Assembly: GCA_016713875.1 (NCBI GenBank)
Contig: JADJOI010000003.1
Coordinates: 3,782,001 to 3,846,000 of the forward strand
Length of the DNA: 64,000 nucleotides
Source of the DNA: Flavobacteriales bacterium
GTDB lineage: Bacteria; Bacteroidota; Bacteroidia; Flavobacteriales_F; PHOS-HE28
Reading direction: 5' to 3'
A program made the translations under genes and the position numbers. Each line of letters opens with the position of its first letter. Positions within the stretch are counted from its first letter, which is position 1. Shown one piece after another: positions 42,950 through 52,300 of the stretch. The notes under the pieces were generated by a model. The model saw only the letters and a list, made by a program, of their open reading frames with translations. It was not told the origin of the DNA and ran no database searches.

Positions 42950-43420
42950 TTAGAAGCGGAAGTGGCTGAAGGCCTTGTTCGCTTCGGCCATTTTGTGGAC
43001 TTCTTCTTTCTTCTTGAAGGCGGCGCCCTCCTCTTTGCTGGCGGCGAGGATCTCGTTGGCGAGCTTTTGGGCCATGCTGCGTTCGTTGCGGCCGCGGCTG
43101 TAACCGATGAGCCACTTCATGGCCAGGCTGCGCTTGCGGTCATCGCGCACCGGCTGGGGGATCTGGAAGTTGGCACCGCCCACGCGACGCGTGCGCACCT
43201 CCACCTGGGGCGTCACGTTCTGCAGGGCTTTGCGCCACACCTCAAGGCCGTCCTCACCGCTCTTCTCGCCCACGATGTCGATCGCGTCGTAGAAGATGTC
43301 GAAGGCCTTGCTCTTCTTGCCCGAGTACATCAGGTTGTTCACGAACTTGGTCACCAGCACATCGCCGAACTTGGGGTCGGGCAGGGTGGTGACGTACCGG
43401 TTGGTCGTGGTCTTGCGCAT
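42950..43420 (-). CDS. rpsG: Ribosomal protein S7
   Basis: A 156-residue S7, 30S head assembly initiator at the E site. Seen: DPKFGDVLVTKFVNNLMYSGKK near the start and the region EVRTRRVGGANFQIPQPV. It starts 6 bp after the rpsL stop. Confidence 0.98.
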   Translation of the reverse strand: MRKTTTNRYVTTLPDPKFGDVLVTKFVNNLMYSGKKSKAFDIFYDAIDIVGEKSGEDGLEVWRKALQNVTPQVEVRTRRVGGANFQIPQPVRDDRKRSLAMKWLIGYSRGRNERSMAQKLANEILAASKEEGAAFKKKEEVHKMAEANKAFSHFRF

Positions 43421-43426
43421 GACGGC

Positions 43427-43825
43427 TTACTTCTTGGCGGCGGGCTTGGCGCCGGGCTTGGGACGTTTGGTGCCGTACTTGGAACGGCGCTGGTTGCGGC
43501 CCTCTACGCCGGCGGTGTCGAGCACCCCGCGCACGATGTGGTACTTCACACCTGGTAGGTCCTTCACGCGACCGCCGCGCACCAGCACGATGCTGTGCTC
43601 CTGCAGGTTGTGGCCTTCACCGCCGATGTAGGCGATGACCTCGTACCCGTTCACCAGGCGCACCTTCGCCACCTTGCGGAGGGCCGAGTTGGGCTTCTTC
43701 GGGGTGGTGGTGTACACCTTGGTGCACACGCCACGGCGCTGGGGGCAGCTGGTCAGTGCGACCGACTTGCTCTTGTACTGCGCCTTTTCGCGCCCCTTGC
43801 GGATGAGCTGCTGGATGGTTGGCAT
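43427..43825 (-). CDS. rpsL: Ribosomal protein S12
   Basis: A 132-residue S12 of the decoding centre, first gene of the operon. Seen: MPTIQQLIRKGREK, the streptomycin-region TTPKKPNSALRKVAKVRL (Lys at the position of E. coli K43, so streptomycin-sensitive type) and the second resistance region IGGEGHNLQEHS. A C-terminal tail rich in Lys, Pro and Ala follows. It has a leader of about 55 nt from the promoter at 43,887-43,916. Confidence 0.98.
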   Translation of the reverse strand: MPTIQQLIRKGREKAQYKSKSVALTSCPQRRGVCTKVYTTTPKKPNSALRKVAKVRLVNGYEVIAYIGGEGHNLQEHSIVLVRGGRVKDLPGVKYHIVRGVLDTAGVEGRNQRRSKYGTKRPKPGAKPAAKK

Positions 43826-43886
43826 CGGCTCGTTTTCTCTTGTCTTTCAGTCGTTTCCGCCCAGTTTGGGCGCGAAAAACGGGCTG

Positions 43887-43916
43887 CAAAGGTAGATATC
43901 CCGGCCTTTCAACCAA
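43887..43916 (-). promoter_or_regulatory. Promoter of the str-S10-spc-alpha operon
   Basis: On the minus strand TTGG (43913-43916) and TACCTTTG (43887-43894) are 18 bp apart. Transcription should start near 43,880. It lies in the 307-bp spacer between rpsL and the Fic-like gene; the rest of that spacer shows no gene or clear structure. Confidence 0.75.
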
Positions 43917-44102
43917 CTCCTGTTGAAGGAATTTTCCGCCCAGGGCGGGCGCCAGGGCCCAAAGCGGTCCTTGGACCGATCGGTCAAGGTGGTTTCAATG
44001 CGCTGAAGGCCAGGCGAGTGGAGGATGCCCATGTCCGGGGTTCAGCTCGGGGCCACGGGGCGGTTTTGGGGTAGGCCCACGACGCGCACCGGAACGTTGA
44101 TC

Positions 44103-44110
44103 TACTTTCG
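44103..44110 (+). promoter_or_regulatory. Candidate -7 box of the Fic-like gene
   Basis: TACTTTCG, one base off TAnnTTTG, 22 bp before the ATG at 44133; no good -33 box. The local sequence is AT-richer than the surroundings (TATCAAATGATCTGATCATG). Confidence 0.35.
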
Positions 44111-44132
44111 CATAGTATCAAATGATCTGATC

Positions 44133-45101
44133 ATGATTTCGTCGGCCTACACGTTCTACACGTTCCACAGCCGGATGCTGAACCTGTTGACGACCATCCA
44201 TCACCGGTTGGGGGAGGTGCAGGCCAGACACCTGCACACACCGCTCCCCGAGCTGTCCAAGGCCTACCGGGTGAGCGCGGTGCACGCGATGTTGGCCTTG
44301 GAGGGCGGCGCCCTGGACCCTCTTCCCGTGGCGGAGCTGGTGAGCCGCCCGCTGGCCGGCGCCGATCAGGCTGCCCTGGAGGTGCTGAACACGCACCGTG
44401 CGCTGGAGCTGCTCCCCGGGTTGGATCCGCATGCGATCGGCGACCTCCGACAGGCGCACGGGGTGCTGATGCATGGGCTAGCGCTGGATGCGGGGCAGTT
44501 CCGAACAGGTCCCATGGATGTCCTGTACGGAGACCCGCCGCCCCTCCGGCGCGCACCGGCCGACGACCTTCCGGTGCAAGTGGCCGAGCTGCTCCACATC
44601 GTGGAGAACGACGACACGCCGCCCGTGATCGTGAGCTGCATGCTGCACTTCGCGCTGGTCTACCTCCGCCCCTTCAGTGCCGGGAACGGTCGCCTCGCGC
44701 GGCTGTGGCAGCGACGGGTGCTGATGCGATACTGGCCGGTCTTCGCCTATCTGCCGGTGGAGGCCTTCATTCACCGCACGCAGCCGGCCTACCATGCGGC
44801 CTTGGAGTACGCGGACCGCCAGGGTGACTGCGGGGGCTTCATCACCTACATGCTGGAACGGATCGATGAGGCCCTGGCCGAGCTGCTGGCCATGCCCGAT
44901 CCGGTGCGCGGTGGTACCGAGCGCGTGGCCGGCTTCCTACAACTGGCGCCCCGGCGCTGGTTCCACCGGAAGGACTACCGCGCTCGATATCCCGAGCTGA
45001 GCACCGCGACGGCCAGCCGCGACCTGCGCGATGCAGTGGCGCAGGGACGCCTGGTGCGGGAAGGCGGGGGCAGGAACGCGCGGTACATGCCGACAGGCTG
45101 A
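44133..45101 (+). CDS. Fic-domain protein with Arg in place of the catalytic His
   Basis: A 322-residue Fic-fold protein. The Fic N-terminal part (GQFRTGPMDVLYGDPPP, 121-137) and core helices fit the family. The active motif HPFxxGNGR reads R179-P-F-S-A-G-N-G-R187, so the base that activates the target hydroxyl is Arg and the metal-binding Asp/Glu position is Ala. L56-E-G-G59 resembles the inhibitory (S/T)xxxE(G/N) motif. The last 65 residues look like a winged helix (DYRARYPELSTATASRDLRD), common in Fic regulators. AMPylation is therefore unlikely; a DNA-binding or pseudoenzyme role is inferred. The start at 44133 is set by the downstream position of the -7 box. It is convergent with the M1 gene, 6 bp apart. 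Confidence 0.85.
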   Translation: MISSAYTFYTFHSRMLNLLTTIHHRLGEVQARHLHTPLPELSKAYRVSAVHAMLALEGGALDPLPVAELVSRPLAGADQAALEVLNTHRALELLPGLDPHAIGDLRQAHGVLMHGLALDAGQFRTGPMDVLYGDPPPLRRAPADDLPVQVAELLHIVENDDTPPVIVSCMLHFALVYLRPFSAGNGRLARLWQRRVLMRYWPVFAYLPVEAFIHRTQPAYHAALEYADRQGDCGGFITYMLERIDEALAELLAMPDPVRGGTERVAGFLQLAPRRWFHRKDYRARYPELSTATASRDLRDAVAQGRLVREGGGRNARYMPTG

Positions 45102-45107
45102 CCGGCC

Positions 45108-47537
45108 TCAGCGCACGATCGTACCACGACCGATCCCGCGTTCCAGGCCATCGGCCCCTACGGCGGTCACGTGCACCGCCTGTGCTGGCAGGTCGTCCAC
45201 CGGAATGCGGGTCAGCGGCTGCACCAAGGCCACCTCCCGGAGCAGGCGTCCGGCCTGGTCGCGCAGGCGCACCACGGTGCCGGTCGGTGGATCGGTCGGC
45301 CAGGCCACCATCAGGTGATCGGTGGCGGGATCGGGCCAGGTGCGCACCCCTAGGAGCGCCAGGCTCGGCGACAGGCCCACGGCGCTGGTGCGACGCGCCA
45401 AAGCATAGTCGCCGGGCTGAAGGCCATCGGCCTCGATGCGACCGGTGCGGTCCGTCGGGCTGTTCAGGATGGTGCGGGTCTGCTGGGGCCACAGGCTCCA
45501 AGGGAAGTGGGCGTTCGGCCGGTGGAGCAGCACCAGGCTGTCCTCGTGGAAGGTCAGGCCGGGCAGGTCCTCCATCAGGCCCACATCCAGACCGCCTGCG
45601 CTGTTGGCCCGGCCATCATAGCCGAAGCGGGCGCGGATCTGCGTACCGGGCGCGAAGCTGCCATGCACCCGCCACCAACGGTCGGGCGAGGGCATGTACA
45701 GGAACGGCTGATCCGTCCAGACATCCGCCGCCGTCCAGTACTCCTCAGCGCGCACAGGGGTCGGTGAGGGAACGCTCTGGGCGATCAGCATCATGTCGGC
45801 CTGCTGGAGGTTCACGGTACCCGGTCCGGTCAGCGTGTCCTCCACGGCGGTCACCGCCTGGCTGATGCGATCATCCGCGTTGAGCAGCACGTCCACCGCA
45901 GGGAAGGGAACGTCCACGGTGAACGTCGTCAGGGCACCGCCCAAGGGCACGGGGTCGTTCGGGCTCCAGCGATCGCCAGTGGCGCTCACGAAGGTCACCG
46001 ACATGGGCACATCGGTGCAGAGGTGCTGCGCGGCCCGGAGCTTCTGCTCGGCATGCACGGTGGTGGCGTACTGGCCGCCTTGTGGCGCCACCGCAAAGGA
46101 GTCCACTTCGAAACCCGCCCAACCGGGCTGCAGGATCCAGTCGTCGAAGAAGGCCGTGAGGTCCTGGCCGGTGGCGGCGGAGAGGTGGTCCCGCAGTTGT
46201 GCGGTGGTCACCGGCTGGAAGGCGTAGGCGTCCAGGAAGCTGGAGAGCCCGTTGCAGAAGGCCGCTTCGCCCAGGTAGCTCCGGAGCGTGTGCAGCACGT
46301 CCGCCCCCTTGTTGTAGCTATGCTCCCCGTACGTGTGGTCCTGGGGCACATCGGCCAGCGCGTAGTGCTCGCCACCGTCCTCCCAGTGGCAGCGGCGCAG
46401 CATGGCGTAGTGGTTGGCCCGCACGGTGCTGCGGTAGCGGCCGGGTCCATGCACGGCCTCGAGGAACAGGTAGCTCAGGTATTCGGCGAAGCCCTCGTTG
46501 ATGTACATCTCCTCGGCCCGCGCGCAGGTGACCAGGTCGCCGAACCACTGGTGGGCGAGCTCGTGGGCCATGGTGGCCTCGTACTGTGTGGAGCCGTCGG
46601 CGATGAAGTCCGGATAGGTGATGTTGGTGCTGTGCTCCATGGCGCCGCGGCTGGCCAAGTGATAGCCGATCCTGTTCCAGCGGTAGGCCCCGAAGCACGA
46701 TTCGAAGCGGTCGAAGGCATCCTGAAGATGGATGAACGAAGCGCGGAGCTGGGCGGTGTCGCCGGGCAGGGCGGCGAGGTCGACGGGGATGGTGTCGCCG
46801 TCGATGCTCGTGAAGCGGAGGTGAACGTTGCGGTAGTTGGCGGCGGCCACCGAGGCCAGGTAGCTGGGGATGGTCTCCTGGAGCTCCCACTCGGTGCGCA
46901 CGGTATCCCCGCCCAGCGCGGAGGTGCCCAGCAGGTTCCCGTTGCACCACACAGTGCGCCCACCGGTGGTGGTGACGTGGAAGCTGAAGGCGGACCGTTC
47001 CACGAAGTTGTCGAAACAGGGGAACCAGCTTCTGCCGTAGCTGTGGGGCTGGCTGGTGAAGGCCACCCCCAGGTTGTAGAGGTACTGGCTCTCCAGGTAG
47101 AAACCGCCGAAGTTGCTGGGGTCGGTGGCGGGTTCACCCTGGTAATGCACGGCGATCTCGACCTCGTCACCGGGTCCGTAGGGTTGGCCAAGGTCCACGA
47201 GCAGGGTGCCGGCGGTGTGGGTGAAGGCGAGGTCGAGGCCGTTGGCGTCGAGCACCGAGTCCACGGTGAGGTCGATGAGGTCGAGCCGGATGGCCTCCAC
47301 GGCAGGCACCAGCGGGGCGAAGCGCAGCACCGCATGCGCCGAGATCCGATCGTTCGCCCAGTCGGTGAGGTCGAGGTGGAGGGTGGTATGCAGGATGTCG
47401 ATGCTGTCGCTGCGCTGGTCCTGCAGGCCGCTGCGCTGAAGCGGACCTGCATGGGTCCGCTTGGACTCCAGGCAGGTGGTCTGAGCGAAGGTGGTGTTCA
47501 GGCCGAAGGCGGCGACGAGCAGCAGCAGGGGGCGCAT
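45108..47537 (-). CDS. Secreted M1 family aminopeptidase with T9SS tail
   Basis: An 809-residue metallopeptidase with signal peptide (1-19, ends TFAQ). The M1 substrate motif is GAMEH at 298-302, and the zinc site is H325-E-L-A-H329 with E348. The N-terminal beta domain (about 45-250) and the helical C-domain are present. After about residue 560 come beta domains, and the C-terminal 80 residues form a T9SS type A-like sorting domain (VRTWPDPATDHLMVAW, VRLRDQAGRLLREV). It is expected on the surface or outside, cutting amino acids from peptides. The ATG at 47537 is set by the signal peptide. A TAGCTTTG box lies 70 bp upstream. Confidence 0.9.
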   Translation of the reverse strand: MRPLLLLVAAFGLNTTFAQTTCLESKRTHAGPLQRSGLQDQRSDSIDILHTTLHLDLTDWANDRISAHAVLRFAPLVPAVEAIRLDLIDLTVDSVLDANGLDLAFTHTAGTLLVDLGQPYGPGDEVEIAVHYQGEPATDPSNFGGFYLESQYLYNLGVAFTSQPHSYGRSWFPCFDNFVERSAFSFHVTTTGGRTVWCNGNLLGTSALGGDTVRTEWELQETIPSYLASVAAANYRNVHLRFTSIDGDTIPVDLAALPGDTAQLRASFIHLQDAFDRFESCFGAYRWNRIGYHLASRGAMEHSTNITYPDFIADGSTQYEATMAHELAHQWFGDLVTCARAEEMYINEGFAEYLSYLFLEAVHGPGRYRSTVRANHYAMLRRCHWEDGGEHYALADVPQDHTYGEHSYNKGADVLHTLRSYLGEAAFCNGLSSFLDAYAFQPVTTAQLRDHLSAATGQDLTAFFDDWILQPGWAGFEVDSFAVAPQGGQYATTVHAEQKLRAAQHLCTDVPMSVTFVSATGDRWSPNDPVPLGGALTTFTVDVPFPAVDVLLNADDRISQAVTAVEDTLTGPGTVNLQQADMMLIAQSVPSPTPVRAEEYWTAADVWTDQPFLYMPSPDRWWRVHGSFAPGTQIRARFGYDGRANSAGGLDVGLMEDLPGLTFHEDSLVLLHRPNAHFPWSLWPQQTRTILNSPTDRTGRIEADGLQPGDYALARRTSAVGLSPSLALLGVRTWPDPATDHLMVAWPTDPPTGTVVRLRDQAGRLLREVALVQPLTRIPVDDLPAQAVHVTAVGADGLERGIGRGTIVR

Positions 47538-47607
47538 GGAGGTGGGGTGCGAACGAAGGGCGGGGTCGGGCTGTTCCATCCGAGGTCCCGGGTCGTTCGT
47601 CACCGCC

Positions 47608-47615
47608 CAAAGCTA
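47608..47615 (-). promoter_or_regulatory. Candidate -7 box of the M1 peptidase gene
   Basis: TAGCTTTG on the minus strand, perfect TAnnTTTG, about 70 bp before the ATG. Divergent from the box at 47666. Confidence 0.45.
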
Positions 47616-47665
47616 ACCGGGCGAAAGCCGACGATCGCATGACCGTTGAAGGCTGACAGGATCCC

Positions 47666-47673
47666 TACATTTG
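47666..47673 (+). promoter_or_regulatory. Candidate -7 box of the frameshifted gene
   Basis: TACATTTG, perfect TAnnTTTG. A TTGA lies 16 bp upstream (47646-47649), closer than the 18 bp seen in the best promoters. Confidence 0.5.
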
Positions 47674-47701
47674 AGAACATGCGTTGTGATCCCACGGAGG
47701 A

Positions 47702-49145
47702 ATGAAGCCCAGCACCGAACTGCACGACCTGGTCCGCTCCCTCACCAAGAGCGAGAAGCGCTTCTTCAAGCTGCACAGCACCCTCCAGTCGGGCGACAAG
47801 AACTACCTGCGGATCTTCGATGCGGTGGACAAGCAGCGCACCTACGATGAGGAGGCGCTCAAGCGGCAGTTCGCCAAGGAGACCTTCATCCGGCACTTCC
47901 CCTCGGAGAAGAACCACCTGTACAAGCTGATCCTGAAGGCGCTGCGGGCCTACCATGCGGAGAGCACCATCAGCGGCATCCTCAAGCAGGAGATCAAGAA
48001 CATCGAGATCCTGTACGACAAGGCCCTGTACAAGGAGTGCAACAAGCTGCTGCACAGGGCCAAGCGCATCGCTCGGGAGAACGAGAAGTTCTACTACCTC
48101 TTCGAGCTGCTCAACTGGGAGAAGATGCTTCTGGAGGAGGCTTACGAGAGCGGGTTACGTGTTCCGCAGCGGCGGCTATGTGCGCACCGAGGAGGAGCAT
48201 GCCATGGTGGAGGAGATCAGCGAGCACCCGCTGATCAAGGGCAAGAACACGGCGCTCTCCCGCCGCGCGGCCACCATCTGCTACTACACCCAAGGCTTCT
48301 GCCAGTGGGCCAAGCGCGATTGGCGGACCAGCCTCACCAAGTTCATGCGGGTGAAGGAGATCCTGGACAAGGAGAAGGCCCTGCGCGCCGACCTGGCCAA
48401 GCGCTACATCCGGACGCTGCATTACATCATCAACGCACAGATCGAGCTGGGCGAGTTCAAGAGCGCTCGGGAGCACATCAAGCTCATGCGGGCCATGACC
48501 GATGAACCGGCCTTCGGGGGCATCCAGATCGCGGTGCAGGTGTTCAATGCGAGCTACCTCAGCGAACTGCGGTTGCTCGACCGCATGGGTGAGCACGCTA
48601 AGGCACTGGAGCTCGTTCCGGCCGTACTGACCGGCCTGGAGGAGGAGGGTCCGCGCCTGCATAAGGAACACGAACTTGAGTTCTGGTGGGCCCTGAGCTG
48701 CGCCTATTTCGGCGCGGGGGAGATGAACAAGGCCTTGTTCTGGCTGAACAAGTTGCTGAACGACACCGAGCCCACGCTGCGTCAGGACCTCTTCACCTAT
48801 GCGCGCCTATTCAACCTCGTGGTGCACTATGAGCTTGGCAATTTCGACCTGCTGGAGTACATCGTGCGCAGCACCCATCGGTTCCTCAGCAAGCGGCATC
48901 GTGCGAACGAGACCGAGACGGTGTTGATCGATCACGTGAAGCGTCTGGCGCGTGCCACGCAACCCGGTGCCCGTCGTGATCTGCACCGCAGCCTTCACGA
49001 GCGCCTTAGTGAGCTGATGGAGGACCCCCAGGAGCGCCTCGCGTTGAAGTACTTCGACTTCATGGCATGGAGCCTGTCGAAGGTCGAAGGCATCACATAC
49101 AGCGAGGCGGTCATCCAGCGCGGGAGCAAGAAGGTGCAGACCTGA
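47702..49145 (+). pseudogene. Conserved hypothetical protein with a single-base frameshift
   Basis: The reading frame from ATG 47702 (MKPSTELHDLVRSLTKSEKRF) is clearly coding to about 48,150 and then continues in a different frame to the stop at 49145. The break is at GGG 48152-48154: with one G removed the sequence reads ...AYESGYVFRSGGYVR and the protein would have about 480 residues. The product is almost wholly alpha-helical with TPR-like pairs of helices (LSELRLLDRMGEHAKALELV, ALFWLNKLLNDTEPTLRQDL). I recognise similar proteins only as Bacteroidota conserved hypotheticals of unknown function. GGAGGA lies right before the ATG, a rare Shine-Dalgarno-like sequence here. Both halves keep normal codon use, so a read error or very recent mutation is likely. 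Confidence 0.8.
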
Positions 49146-49245
49146 GGCCGCCCTGTGGCCGCCTGCCATCGCCGCACGGGCCGGCCCATCGACGAGCTGT
49201 TCCTACACCGTTCGGACGTGCATTCGGAGACCTCCCGGTGGGGGC

Positions 49246-49275
49246 TTGCTCGGTCGATAGCTTCTGATAGCTTTG
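49246..49275 (+). promoter_or_regulatory. Promoter of the large PKD protein gene
   Basis: TTGC (49246-49249) and TAGCTTTG (49268-49275) are 18 bp apart, the same geometry as the tRNA-Gly promoter. The start codon is 57 bp downstream. Confidence 0.65.
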
Positions 49276-49332
49276 ATCGGCCGGTTCCCCTGCCGGCACC
49301 GTTCCTTCTGTACTGACCGAACCCCTTTCAAC

Positions 49333-52300
49333 ATGCCACGCTCCATCATCACCAAGGCCTTGGTGATCGCCTGTACCACACTGCCTGGACCCCTGTCCGC
49401 GCAGTTCAGGAACACGTATATCCATACCATGTCGGATGACCACACGGCCATGGAGAAGTCGATCCTGGGGTTGCATTACATCCAAGTCAGTACCACGCTG
49501 GGTGCCACCAAGGACATACACCTGGTGAAGCTCGACGCTTCGGGCAACGTGGTGCTGGACAAGATCTTCTTCTCACCCACCGGGGATGAGGTGGCGCTGG
49601 ACATCTGCCGAGGCAACGGCCATTCGTACGTGATCTGCGGATACGAGACGCTGGGCGCGTTGGACCTGGGCTTCGTGCTGCGCGTGGACACCAATTTCAA
49701 CTTCATCAACAAGGTGAACATCCAGGTGCAGAGCCTGAACCGCCACACGCCGGCGTTGAACATCATCAACAGCGCGTTCTACGAGACGCCGTCGGGCAGC
49801 CCACCCTACTTCCCGCCCGACCCCAACGGGGGCTACCTCGTCACCGGCTTCGAAGCCGTGGGATATGCACCGACGGACGCCAAGAGCGGCTATGCGCTGA
49901 AGCTGACCAACGCGCTCGCCTTCCAGTGGGTGGCCAAGTATGACTCGCCGATCCCGGCCGGCACGCCCGACTGGGACATGTGCTCACATGGCACGTACAT
50001 GTGGGCAGGTGCGCAGGGTTATTTCGTGGGTGGCTCCGGCTCTTCGCCAACGGGTGAACAGGTGGCCCTCGCCGGTGAGTTGAACCTTGGTGGAACGGCG
50101 CTCTGGACCAAGCGATACAGCGATACCACAACACCTGGCAGTAGCACCGTGGCCGTGGATGCGGCATTCGACGATGCGCCTTTGGAGCTGTACCAGTTGA
50201 CGAACCACTCCAGCAGCCAGGGCGGAGGCTTCATTACGTTCGAGCAGGGTACCGGGATCATCGATCCCTTCCTGTGCAGCCGGTTCCTGGCGAACAGTCC
50301 GCAGTACTTCGTCTACGAGTTCGGGGCCACGTGCAACAGTGCCATCCTGATCATTTCCGGGTACGGCCACAATCAGACGGCTGGTACGATCTCAGGCCTG
50401 TTCCCGTTCTCGTTCCGATATGACAAGGGTACCAACCCATTGCCATTCCCTTCTCCACCTGCCGTTGACCCCTCATTCAGCAAGTACGCCTATCCGGTCC
50501 AATCAGTGGGCTACTCGCCGAACACAACGATCTTCGACAAGTACACCACCGGCACCCACTCGCGGATCTACCACCCGAAGATGTTCGCCCAGCTTGGTGT
50601 GAACGAGGTGACACTGGCCGCCTTCGAGGATGTCGGCACGGATGAGGAGAACCACATCGTGCATCCATACTTCAGTGGTGTGGACTCCTGCTCGTACATC
50701 GATCCCGGCTTTGCCCGCGTGCCGATACCGCTCACTGAGTGGAACGGACCTGTGCCGCAAGCGCCTACATATGTGATCACACCGGGCACCTACGCCAGTA
50801 GCACGCAGACCCCGAATACGCAGCAGTGCCAGAACTGCACAGTGGACCTCACTTACACCACCACGGTGGGGCCGAACTGCACCTGGACCCTGACGGCCAA
50901 CAACCCTGGCTTCTGTCCCTTCTTCACCATCACCGACATCGCGAACACGGTGCTCTTCAGCGGCCCGGGTGCGTCGGTGAACTTCACCTTCCCCCTTACC
51001 GGCACCTACACCATCTGCTATGCCGACTGCGGCCTCGGCACCAACGGTGTGGTCTGTCGCGAGGAGAGCTGCACCACGATCCAGGTGAACTGTCCGCCCC
51101 CGTGCCCATTGGACGCCGACTTCAACTTCACGGTGAGCGGGTGCTGCGTGAACTTCAATGACCTCACGCCAGAGGGCAACCCCAACGGCTGTGAGCGTTG
51201 GGTGTTCGGCAATGTGGCCACAGTGAACGCCGGTGACGTCACCTCGTTCTGCTTCCCAGGCCCCGGCACCTATACGGTGTGCCACATCGACTGCTGCATG
51301 GGCTCCAACGGCACCATGACCTACCACCAGGTCTGCAAACAAGTAACGGTGAACTGCGCACCGCCGTGCTGCCTGCCCACTGGGATCAATGTCTCGGTGA
51401 ACAACTGTTGCATCACCGCCACGGCGAACCTGCCCGTCGGTTGTACCGCGCCCACGAAATGGGTCTGGTCCTTCGGCGACGGCAACCTCTCGTTCAACCA
51501 GACCGCAACACATTGTTACAAAGGGTCAGGCTATTACGCGGTGTGCCTAACGGCCATTTGCAGCAAGACGCAGAAGGTGAAGTTCTGCAAGACGGTGAAG
51601 GTGCTGTGCGCCGTACCACCTCCGCCGCCGAACGGGGGAAGTGGTACGGCCAAGTTCAGCTTCAGCTCCTCGGGCACCTCGATCTCGTTGACACCCGCAC
51701 CGGCGCCACCCGGCATGGCGGTCAACGCACGCACCTGGTCCTTCGGCGATGGACAGACCTCCACCGCGACCGCGCCATTCCATTATTACCCGCTGAGCGG
51801 TACATACGACATCGTTCATACCGTGGAAGGCACGGACCTGGGGACCGGTGTGCCGTTCATCGAAACCGACACCGTACCGGTGACGCTGGTGCTGGCCCCC
51901 TCCTGCGGCTGTGTGCCACCGCCGGTGGGAGGGCATGCGGCCACGTCGCTCACCTGCGCTGCCAACGACCCGGTGCTGCTGCGGTTGATCGACCTGGAGA
52001 GCGAGTCGGACATCGAGCACCAGTGGATGGTCTCCACCTGCGGCTCTTCCGGTTGCCCGACAGCGGACTTCGCACCGGTGCCCGGTGCGGTGGGTCAGCA
52101 CGTATGGGTCGATAACACAGGTGGCACCGCGTACTACCGATGCCGCAGTACGTCGCCCCTTGGATTCGTGCGTTGGTCGGAGGAGGTGGAGGTGACCCAG
52201 GGCGGATTCACCGTGCAGATCTCGGGTCCGGCCGGACCGGTGTGCCCGGCGGACAGCGTGCCCCTCGTAGCCACCGGCGCGGTGGACTATGCCTGGAGCA

